Origin: Bacillota bacterium
Lineage (GTDB): Bacteria; Bacillota; Negativicutes; Sporomusales; Sporomusaceae
NCBI GenBank assembly: GCA_023443285.1
Contig: JAEZVB010000107.1
Location: 1-64,000 of the forward strand
Length of the DNA stretch: 64,000 bases
Reading direction: 5' to 3'
Below, piece after piece: positions 16,858-23,679 of the stretch. The notes beneath the pieces are model-generated. The model did not search any database. It was not told where the DNA came from and saw nothing but the letters and a program-made list of their open reading frames with translations. Every line of letters starts with the position of its first letter. Positions within the stretch are counted from its first letter, which is position 1. The position numbers and the translations under genes are program-made.

Positions 16858-16899
16858 AATATAACATTGTTATAATTTATAATATAACAATGTTATATT
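16858..16899. promoter_or_regulatory. Double palindromic operator, probably TetR-bound
   Basis: AATATAACATTGTTATA (16858-16874) and its exact reverse complement TATAACAATGTTATATT (16883-16899) lie 8 nt apart. Each half is itself a 7-1-7 palindrome (TATAACA-N-TGTTATA), so the site holds two dimer sites. It lies only about 15 bp before the flavodoxin-like gene start, overlapping where the promoter should be. Confidence 0.75.
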
Positions 16900-17010
16900 G
16901 GTTTGTAAATACTTTCCTAAAAAAGTTTTTTTACGTTTGTATACAGACGTTATTATAGCTGCAGAATAACACCAGTAGCCTCCGAGAAATTTGAAAGGAG
17001 ATGCTTTTAT

Positions 17011-17253
17011 ATGGAATTTATACCTACGTCTACCATTGTTATTGATAATGATACTGGAGTAACGCTACTTAATGAGGTGGATATGTCGCTATCCTTACCT
17101 GACCATGACGAAATTCAAGCACTTAAGGGTTCTACGATTTCAATTGCCAATAAAGAATACATAATAGTAGACGCTACTACCGAACCGAAGCTTAATGACG
17201 ATTGTGACATGATTGGTGCTTATGTTTTTCTCAATGTAGAGAAAAAGACGTAA
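17011..17253 (+). CDS. Small protein of unknown function
   Basis: An 80-residue acidic protein, MEFIPTSTIVIDNDTGVTLL..., with an excellent GAAAGGAGATG ribosome site. The sequence is beta-rich with no membrane segment or signal peptide. It is followed by its own terminator at 17352. I do not recognise a family. Confidence 0.7.
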   Translation: MEFIPTSTIVIDNDTGVTLLNEVDMSLSLPDHDEIQALKGSTISIANKEYIIVDATTEPKLNDDCDMIGAYVFLNVEKKT

Positions 17254-17351
17254 GCTTATTTTAACACGGTACAGCTGCAGTAATCGCAAACTGGCTTTAG
17301 GTGGATTAGCTAGGTTACCGATTGCCTCCACCAATATTTGAAAAACACTAA

Positions 17352-17376
17352 AACCCGCAAATTTTGCGGGCTTTTG
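17352..17376 (+). terminator. Terminator of the small gene
   Basis: CCCGCAA / TTGCGGG stem followed by CTTTTGCT. Confidence 0.75.
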
Positions 17377-17391
17377 CTATTATAAGAGTAA

Positions 17392-17452
17392 CAGGGATCA
17401 ATTCGGGTCTTGCATTTAGGGGGCGGGGAGCAAAAGAACCGACCCCTTGCTT
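17392..17452. repeat. Decayed REP-like repeat
   Basis: Contains GGGTCTTGCATTT and GGAGCAAAAGAACCGACCCC then TTGCTT; the latter matches the repeat at the left edge (125-154) with a few changes. It looks like a degraded relic of a REP element; no transposase is nearby. Confidence 0.45.
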
Positions 17453-17485
17453 CTACGAGAGGACGAAATAGCGACCATTAAACTA

Positions 17486-17527
17486 TTTATGAACATTTTA
17501 TAAACGTTTATAAAAAATTTATAAATG
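17486..17527. promoter_or_regulatory. Four phased TTTAT(A/G)AA repeats, response-regulator binding array
   Basis: TTTAT starts at 17486, 17497, 17507 and 17518, so spacing is 11, 10 and 11 bp, one helical turn each. A TATAAT box follows at 17555-17560 and the Cys/His-rich gene at 17596. OmpR-family regulators bind tandem direct repeats with this periodicity upstream of -35, so the regulator at 19657 is the natural candidate (inference). Confidence 0.6.
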
Positions 17528-17595
17528 CTTTAATACCAGTTTAAAACCATTTCTTATAATAAGCTCATAACAAATTAAGGGGGCTTATTAATACG

Positions 17596-18255
17596 ATGAA
17601 CAAACTTAAACTTTTGTATGATGTGGTCAAAACGCTTCGGGATAAAGATGTTATCAATGGTGTGGCAACAGTGGAAGTAAAAAAAGATCAAGCAAAGATA
17701 TTTTATGCGAAAAACCAATTTCAAAAGAATCTAGTGACAATGCAGACGACGGCGAATATAACTTCCGAAATAGATTATGAAGGAAAGAAAATGAAACATC
17801 AAAGCACTACCGAATTTACCACCAATCAGTGCTTATGTAATGGCATGCACTATAAACTATTTAGACATATCCATCATACGGGTGACAAATGCGGGGGCAT
17901 AAAGGCAAAATTCACAAAACTCGCCTTTATATTGAGTCTCTTAAACAGCATTAAGGCAGAAGAGGAGGAAGATAAGTCCACCCTTGTTACCTTGGAGGTA
18001 ACCGAGCTGCCTGAAGATATCAAAACAATAATTCGAGAAAAAATGAGCCAGGCTGAGTCTCGCCATAGTCAGGAAGAGTGCTGCTTTAAGAGAGAATTTT
18101 GCTGTATAGAGAAAGGTAAATTGTCCTTAGCTATGTCAGTTGATACAAATTACGAAATTGATAAAATAGTAGTGGTTTTTGACGGTGTACAACGCAATGA
18201 AGAAAATAAGCAGCATGTTCTGGACATCGTAGCTGAGCTGCAATTTAATAAATGA
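17596..18255 (+). CDS. Cys/His-rich protein of unknown function
   Basis: A 219-residue soluble protein, start supported by AAGGGGG upstream. It contains three metal-ligand-like patches: CLCNG at about 79, HIHHTGDKCGG at about 92-102 and ECCFKREFCC at about 163-172. No signal peptide or membrane span. It precedes a two-component pair whose sensor also has Cys/His patches, and has its own phased operator upstream. Metal or redox binding is plausible but is inference; I do not recognise the family. Confidence 0.75.
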   Translation: MNKLKLLYDVVKTLRDKDVINGVATVEVKKDQAKIFYAKNQFQKNLVTMQTTANITSEIDYEGKKMKHQSTTEFTTNQCLCNGMHYKLFRHIHHTGDKCGGIKAKFTKLAFILSLLNSIKAEEEEDKSTLVTLEVTELPEDIKTIIREKMSQAESRHSQEECCFKREFCCIEKGKLSLAMSVDTNYEIDKIVVVFDGVQRNEENKQHVLDIVAELQFNK

Positions 18256-18260
18256 GACTT

Positions 18261-18292
18261 GATTCAGATGGGGTTTTAACCCCACCTGAATC
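18261..18292 (+). terminator. Hairpin after the Cys/His-rich gene
   Basis: GATTCAGATGGGGTT pairs with AACCCCACCTGAATC (one mismatch), loop TT, weak T-run. Probable terminator; a similar hairpin stands at 54487-54525. Confidence 0.6.
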
Positions 18293-18301
18293 TTAGTTGA
18301 A

Positions 18302-18375
18302 TTATCCAGGGACTTAGCCGCTCTTACTCCCGCTTGTTGAAGCGGGAGTCTTAGAGCGGGTTAGTCATCGGATAA
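18302..18375. repeat. 74-nt nested palindromic element
   Basis: TTATCC (18302) pairs with GGATAA (18370-18375); inside, GACTTAGCCGCTCT pairs imperfectly with AGAGCGGGTTAGTC, and ACTCCCGCTT pairs perfectly with AAGCGGGAGT around a GTTG loop. The form resembles palindromic ends of IS200/IS605-type elements or a MITE. It shares TTATCCAGGGA and GGAGTCTTAG with the hairpin at 61110-61156. Confidence 0.6.
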
Positions 18376-18490
18376 ATAATCGTGGCGGAAGCTACTATAT
18401 TACTGGGTGCAAGCTGAAAGAGTGGTTTGCGCCCTTTTCACTATATGCAATATAATAAGGCTATAAGAGTAAAAAGTGCAGGTGATCTTG

Positions 18491-19660
18491 GTGTTTCGGT
18501 GCAATAAGTGTCGTCCTTATTCTAATAGCGAAAATCAATGTGATGATAAATTTTTCTTAACCTTCCCAAGAATACATCGGCATCATCACCGGGTATTTCA
18601 AAAATATCATCAATATTTTCGCTATTTTCGGCCAGCTATTGTATTGTTCAATATCCTGATTTTGTACCTATTATTTAGTTGGGTAGGCTTTAAAGGGATT
18701 GGAATTTTTTTCGCAGTTATCATTAGTATTAAAGAAATAGCTCATTTAATTTTTATTCTGCGTATTGAGAAACGGATATTTACCCCTATTGAAAAGCTCA
18801 AACAGGGGGTAGATGAAATTGCCAAGGGAAACTATGATGTAAAGGTTGAATGTGATGTTCCCAATGATCTTGGTTTATTGATTTATTCTTTTAATGAAAT
18901 GGCAAAGAAATTATATGAGAATGAAAGAATACAAAATGAATATGAAGAAAATCGAAAAGAACTCATTGCTAATATTTCCCATGATTTGAAAACACCAATA
19001 ACAGCTATTCAAGGTTATATTGAAGCTTTGCTGGACGAGCATGTTAAATCTGAGGGCGACAAGGACAAGTATCTAAAAACCATCCAGCATAATACGCTTT
19101 ATATCAACAAACTGATTGATGATTTGTTCCTTTTCTCAAAATTGGATATGCAAAAATTAGAATTCGTTTATGAGCGTGTTGAAATTCGCACTTTTATGGA
19201 TGATTTTATGGAGGAATACAAGTTTGGCCTGGAAGAAAAAAATGTCCAATTCCAATATATCGCAAATCTAAAGCAGCAATATTACGTAAATCTCGATGGC
19301 AAAAGATTTCACCAGGCTTTTAACAATATTATTAATAATGCCGTTCAGCATGGCCCGGAAAAGGATTTGTCCATCACTATTACAATGTATTTAGAAAGAG
19401 ATTGTATCTGTCTTGATATTCAAGACAATGGACACGGAATTGCCGCAGATAAATTGCCTTACATTTTTGACCGTTTTTATCGTATTGATGTGGAACGCAA
19501 GAAAGAGTATATGTGTACTGGACTTGGTCTAGCCATCGCGAAGGAACTGATCGAAGCTCATTGCGGGGAAATTACGGTTTCTAGTAGAGAAAAGGAAGGC
19601 ACTTGTTTTACGATAAGGCTTCCAGTTCTACAAGAACATGGGGATGAGATAACAATATGA
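18491..19660 (+). CDS. Sensor histidine kinase with Cys/His-rich N-terminus
   Basis: About 389 residues. The N-terminus has CNKC, a further Cys and HRHHH, then two membrane segments with almost no extracytoplasmic loop (about residues 50-95), a HAMP region, HisKA with ANISHDLKTPITAIQGY, N-box FNNIINNAVQHG, G-box DNGHGI and GLGLAIAK. The short loop argues for sensing within the membrane or cytoplasm, and the Cys/His patches suggest metal or redox input (inference). Start is uncertain: GTG 18476, GTG 18482, TTG 18488 and GTG 18491 are in frame; AGGTGA at 18480 favours 18488/18491. The kinase stop overlaps the regulator start. Confidence 0.88.
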   Translation: MFRCNKCRPYSNSENQCDDKFFLTFPRIHRHHHRVFQKYHQYFRYFRPAIVLFNILILYLLFSWVGFKGIGIFFAVIISIKEIAHLIFILRIEKRIFTPIEKLKQGVDEIAKGNYDVKVECDVPNDLGLLIYSFNEMAKKLYENERIQNEYEENRKELIANISHDLKTPITAIQGYIEALLDEHVKSEGDKDKYLKTIQHNTLYINKLIDDLFLFSKLDMQKLEFVYERVEIRTFMDDFMEEYKFGLEEKNVQFQYIANLKQQYYVNLDGKRFHQAFNNIINNAVQHGPEKDLSITITMYLERDCICLDIQDNGHGIAADKLPYIFDRFYRIDVERKKEYMCTGLGLAIAKELIEAHCGEITVSSREKEGTCFTIRLPVLQEHGDEITI

Positions 19661-20340
19661 AACGAATATTAATTATTGAAGACGACAGGGACATTGCCGA
19701 ACTGGAACGGGACTATCTTCAATTAAATGGTTATACTGCCGAAGTCGTTCAAGATGGAGTGGCAGGTTTAAAAAAAGCAGTAACGGGTATGTATCAGGCT
19801 GTTGTCGTCGATTTGATGCTTCCGCAAAAAGATGGCTTTGAGATTATTAAGGAGATTCGAAAAAAGCTAGAGATACCTATCGTGGTCGTATCCGCTCGCA
19901 ATGAGGACATTGATATAATCAGGGGACTCGACTTTGGGGCAGATGATTATTTGACAAAACCATTTAGCCCTGCAGAACTAATTGCTAGAATTAAATCTCA
20001 TACCAAGCGCTATGAGCGTTTAAAAGGTCATACTATCTCGGAGATTATTCAACATAAAGGCTTGGAAATCAACATAGCATCCCATAAAGTCATGGTTAAT
20101 GGCGTGGAAGTTCAACTGACAACCAAGGAATATGAGCTACTGTTATTTTTGGCTACCAATCCGAATATCGTTTTTAGCAAAGCACATATTTTTGACACGA
20201 TATGGGGCGATGAGTGCTATGGCGATATTGCAACGGTTGCTGTCCATATTCAAAAGATCCGCAAAAAAATTGAAAAAGACCCATCCAACCCAGAATATAT
20301 TGAAACACTCTGGGGGACGGGCTATCGTTTTAATCCCTAA
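19657..20340 (+). CDS. OmpR/PhoB family response regulator
   Basis: A 227-residue regulator: receiver domain (1-120; IIEDDRD, VVDLMLPQKDGF, VVSARNED, YLTKPFSP) and a winged-helix output domain (about 130-227; TTKEYELLLFLATNPNIVFSK, ending WGTGYRFNP). Overlaps the kinase gene by 4 bp. Likely binds the phased TTTAT repeats at 17486 (inference). Confidence 0.93.
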   Translation: MKRILIIEDDRDIAELERDYLQLNGYTAEVVQDGVAGLKKAVTGMYQAVVVDLMLPQKDGFEIIKEIRKKLEIPIVVVSARNEDIDIIRGLDFGADDYLTKPFSPAELIARIKSHTKRYERLKGHTISEIIQHKGLEINIASHKVMVNGVEVQLTTKEYELLLFLATNPNIVFSKAHIFDTIWGDECYGDIATVAVHIQKIRKKIEKDPSNPEYIETLWGTGYRFNP

Positions 20341-20351
20341 TAAGCTACAAT

Positions 20352-20501
20352 TTAAGACCCTTCTCCGTGGCGTTGGCCAGTGTGGCCGTGATTTTTTACT
20401 TTTTTAGATCCTGAAAGTGCCTCAGGCATAGTGTTGTCATTATTCTCTGTACGCCTAGGTGCATCTGGCGAATCTACAGGGTAAGTTTCAGGCTTACTCA
20501 T
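20352..20501 (-). CDS. 49-residue His-rich small protein, copy A
   Basis: ATG at 20501 behind GGAGGAGATAAG; 49 codons. The protein reads MSKPETYPVDSPDAPRR..., then MPEALSGSKKVKNHGHTG and ends QRHGEGS. It is a clear paralogue of the gene at 27734-27883 (same length, identical C-terminal third except one residue). Disordered, basic C-terminal half with spaced His; no family recognised. Small spore or nucleoid-associated protein is one guess without proof. A conserved 43-bp block lies upstream at 20575-20617. Confidence 0.8.
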   Translation of the reverse strand: MSKPETYPVDSPDAPRRTENNDNTMPEALSGSKKVKNHGHTGQRHGEGS

Positions 20502-20574
20502 CTTATCTCCTCCGATTTATAGGTTTGCTATAAAGCTTTTAGAGCGTGCAGCAATCAGCCTTACGATTGTCTAG

Positions 20575-20617
20575 ACATAGTGTACGGCACTTTACTTGGT
20601 TTTATCCGTGGAAGATT
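20575..20617 (-). promoter_or_regulatory. Conserved block upstream of small-protein copy A
   Basis: 37 of 43 positions match the block at 28023-28065 upstream of copy B, including ACATAG, GTACGG and ATCCGTGGAAGATT. Both lie upstream of the respective small gene, 74 and 140 bp from the start, so it is probably the shared promoter or operator. Confidence 0.55.
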
Positions 20618-20669
20618 CGAATTAGATGAGCGGCTTTAGTGTGACCGACAAAGGACAGCCCAAGATACA

Positions 20670-20816
20670 TTACATTTTTATTGGCTTGCTTGCTCTGCGT
20701 ACCGCTAATAATGCTTGAGATACTACTTGCTTCATCTGAGGTTTGCTTAGTCCTAAAGGACGAACCATATTTATAACTTCCGCTCTAAATTTTTGTTCAT
20801 CAAAGTCAATAATCAA
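20670..20816 (-). CDS. 48-residue small protein
   Basis: TTG at 20816 behind GGCGGTGG; 48 codons to TAA at 20670. The product begins MIIDFDEQKFRAEVINMV, continues with RPLGLSKPQMKQVVSQALLA and ends RRASKPIKM: charged, amphipathic, no stop or low-complexity sign, consistent with a real small helical protein. Family not recognised. It is followed by copy A on the same strand, about 170 bp further. Confidence 0.5.
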   Translation of the reverse strand: MIIDFDEQKFRAEVINMVRPLGLSKPQMKQVVSQALLAVRRASKPIKM

Positions 20817-20921
20817 GTTACCACCGCCTTATAGTTTTGATTACTTTATTATATGGATTGTGTTGTTTGGCGGTGATTCATTATGTAAAAATAAAAAAGG
20901 AAGACAGGGAGATTATGGCTT

Positions 20922-20950
20922 AAAAAACCCGCATATTATGCGGGTTTTTA
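20922..20950. terminator. Hairpin terminator
   Basis: AAAAACCCGCATA / TATGCGGGTTTTT, a 13-bp perfect stem with a 1-nt apex; bidirectional by composition. Confidence 0.7.
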
Positions 20951-21101
20951 GTGTTTGTAGAGGAGTAGTAATGATGCAATGCAATTCTGTAGGTTTACAG
21001 AAATATTTTTCTGGAAATAACGTAAAGTTAATGGTAATATCAATTTGTAGAAATAATCATTATTTTGTAAATTGAGGGCAAATGGAGGGGTTATTATACA
21101 G

Positions 21102-21248
21102 ATGCTAATTGACTTGGAATTTGAGCCGAATCTGGAAGTAGACTCTGCAAAGTCAATAGCTGTCAGCAATCAATTAGCAGTGTTGCGATTCATGCAAATT
21201 AAGGCAAGGGGGAGTAATTTATGGAAGGTTCCGGGAATTTTTTTATAA
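21102..21248 (+). CDS. Possible 48-residue upstream ORF
   Basis: ATG 21102 to TAA 21248, overlapping the chemoreceptor start by 28 bp. A GGAGGGG lies about 12 bases upstream. The sequence MLIDLEFEPNLEVDSAKSIA looks protein-like, but the overlap and poor spacing leave doubt. It could couple translation to the receptor gene or be chance. Confidence 0.3.
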   Translation: MLIDLEFEPNLEVDSAKSIAVSNQLAVLRFMQIKARGSNLWKVPGIFL

Positions 21249-23641
21249 GATGGATGGATAAGGGCAAAATCAGTACAAAAATTATAGTGGCAATCATGCT
21301 GTGTTCCATTATGGGCACGCTGCTATTTGGTGGAGTAATCTATTATACCGGTTATCAGAAGTTATCGGAATTTGCTAAACAGGATATGCATGATAAAACG
21401 GTAGTTGCTGCTAATGACTTGACTTTGCCTATGTCTAAGATCGAAAGTTCTGTCAATGCCTTGGCCAGTATGGTCACGGTAGTGATTGATGATGATTTGA
21501 ATAAACTAACGGATCCGGTATATATGAGGAATCTTGAAGAGCAAATTAGGGCTGCGGCCAATGGTGTTGCCCAAAGTACCGATGGCGCTATGGCATTTTA
21601 TGTAAGGTTCAACCCTAAAATAGCTCCCGGAACGTCAGGCGTATTTCATGCCGCCACTAGCTCCGGCGGTTCTATACAACAATTAGTTCCTACTGATTTT
21701 AGCAAGTATGATGAATCCGATATTGCCCATGTTGGTTGGTACTACATACCTGTCAAAGCGGGTAAGCCGGTTTGGCTACCTCCGTATCATAACGCAAATA
21801 TTAATATGGATATGATTTCCTATGTTGTGCCTATTTACAAAAATGGCAGGTCTGTTGGCATAGTTGGTATGGACATCGATTTTGCGAAAATCCAGGATTT
21901 AATGAAAGGGTTAAAATATCTGAATTCCGGTTATGGCATTCTTCTTAATAATGATCTTCAGTTTCTTTATCATCCGGATTTTACTACTAAGGATAATCTA
22001 AACAAAGTTGATAACGGTGCTTTGAAACCGCTGGTTTCGAAACTTAGTGGTGATGAAACCGAGGGTTTTGCCGAGTACAAATATAAAGGCAAGCAAATGT
22101 TATGGTCGTATAAGAAATTGCCCAGTGGCCAGATTATGGCGCTTACGGTGCCTCAATCCGAGGCCCTCCATGAGCTAGAAGCGCTTGGATACTTAGTTGC
22201 TGGGATGCTTGGGCTGGGCATTATCCTGGCGATGGCCTTAGGCTGGTTTACCGGAATCCGAATAGTAAAGCCCATTAGGACGGTTCGCGATTATATTAAG
22301 GAGATATCAGAAGGTAATTTAAACCTGAACTTGCTGCCGGTTAAGAGTACTGACGAGGTTGGTGAACTGACCGCTTCGGCAAATACCATGCTGGAGAAAC
22401 TTCAACAAGCGCAAAATCATACGATTGCTAATATTAAGCAGGCTACAGCAGAATTGGCAAAATCGACGACCGATATGATTGATATTGCGGCAGGAGTTGC
22501 GGCAAATAGTGAAGAAATGAGCGCAAAAGTAGGCTCTGTATGTACTACTGTCACGCAGATGGCAGCAAATTTAGAAGAAACGGCCAGCTCTACCCAAGAG
22601 GTATGTGCTCAGACAGAATCAGTAGCTCATATGTCTAACCGCATGGTCGAAGCCGCACAACAGATTGTCACGACATCGGAAACGGTTTCCGGGCAAGTCA
22701 GCAGTGTTAGTAATGTTGTCGAAGATATTTCTAAGAGTATTAACAGGGCAGCTGATTCGGCGGTTAGTGTTTCAACCTCTATGAGCGACATTGCAAAGGC
22801 CGTGCAGACCATCAACGTATCGTTAAATAATGTGAACGAAAAATGCGAGCGCTCCTTAGGAATTGCCATAGACGCCGAAGATCGGTCACGGGAAACAAGC
22901 GATATTATCAAGAAATTGAGTGCTACATCCAAGCAGATTAATAAGGTTATTTATATTATCAGCAACATTGCTGAGCAGACAAATATGCTGGCCTTAAACG
23001 CTACCATCGAGGCAGCGTGTGCAGGGGAAGCAGGCAAAGGATTTGCCGTAGTGGCGGCAGAGGTAAAGGAGTTATCAAAACGGACAACCAACGAAACTCG
23101 GATTATTGCCGAGCAAATTGAAGAAATGCAGTCAGGCATGCTGGACGCAGTAACTGCAGTAGATAAGATCGCAGGCGTCGTTAAAGAAACAGCCGATATT
23201 GCCCGCACTATCGCTGATGCTGTTACCGAACAATCAGGAAGTGTTGGTGAGATTTCTGCGGCACTATCATCAGGTGTTGAACAGATTGAGGGCATAAGCA
23301 AGGAGATTAGTGAGATTGCCAACAATGCCGGACAGGTCTCTACAAGTGCGGTAGATGCGGCCGATGGTGTAAAGGCAATGTATGAATTGACTGTAGATAT
23401 TTTAGATAAATCCAAGGAAGCTGCAAAGAATTCCGAAGAAATGCGGTATGTCATGAATACCATTGCACTGGCCACCCAAGATAACGCGCAAGGAACCCAG
23501 GAAATTATGGAAAGCATGCAAGAGACAGATGATGCAATTGCTAACACAGCCAACCATGCAACACTGCTTAGCAAGGCGGCAAATGATTTAGGCGGATTAA
23601 CTAAAAATATGGAAACACTGGTTAACACCTTTAAAGTATGA
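21221..23641 (+). CDS. Methyl-accepting chemotaxis protein, dCache type
   Basis: An 806-residue chemoreceptor. Transmembrane segment about 22-44, large extracytoplasmic sensor (45-320, dCache-like with GWYYIPVKAGKPVWLPPY and VVPIYKNGRSVGIVGMDIDF), second span about 325-345, HAMP, then a long signalling coiled coil (440-806). The hairpin tip reads EQTNMLALNATIEAACAGEA; the normally Arg residue in EAARAGE is Cys. Ribosome site AAGGGGGAG. First gene of a chemosensory module with the CheA at 23680. Confidence 0.93.
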   Translation: MEGSGNFFIRWMDKGKISTKIIVAIMLCSIMGTLLFGGVIYYTGYQKLSEFAKQDMHDKTVVAANDLTLPMSKIESSVNALASMVTVVIDDDLNKLTDPVYMRNLEEQIRAAANGVAQSTDGAMAFYVRFNPKIAPGTSGVFHAATSSGGSIQQLVPTDFSKYDESDIAHVGWYYIPVKAGKPVWLPPYHNANINMDMISYVVPIYKNGRSVGIVGMDIDFAKIQDLMKGLKYLNSGYGILLNNDLQFLYHPDFTTKDNLNKVDNGALKPLVSKLSGDETEGFAEYKYKGKQMLWSYKKLPSGQIMALTVPQSEALHELEALGYLVAGMLGLGIILAMALGWFTGIRIVKPIRTVRDYIKEISEGNLNLNLLPVKSTDEVGELTASANTMLEKLQQAQNHTIANIKQATAELAKSTTDMIDIAAGVAANSEEMSAKVGSVCTTVTQMAANLEETASSTQEVCAQTESVAHMSNRMVEAAQQIVTTSETVSGQVSSVSNVVEDISKSINRAADSAVSVSTSMSDIAKAVQTINVSLNNVNEKCERSLGIAIDAEDRSRETSDIIKKLSATSKQINKVIYIISNIAEQTNMLALNATIEAACAGEAGKGFAVVAAEVKELSKRTTNETRIIAEQIEEMQSGMLDAVTAVDKIAGVVKETADIARTIADAVTEQSGSVGEISAALSSGVEQIEGISKEISEIANNAGQVSTSAVDAADGVKAMYELTVDILDKSKEAAKNSEEMRYVMNTIALATQDNAQGTQEIMESMQETDDAIANTANHATLLSKAANDLGGLTKNMETLVNTFKV

Positions 23642-23679
23642 TTTATATTAGACTTTTAGGTTAAGTCCAATTGCGGTAG

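Noticed and set aside
20743..21075. 110-codon plus-strand frame
   Set aside because: It is antisense to the 48-codon gene and contains a terminator hairpin; no ribosome site.
22951..23628. 225-codon antisense frame in the first chemoreceptor
   Set aside because: A mirror of the alanine/serine-rich signalling coiled coil in the complementary frame; no independent start signal.
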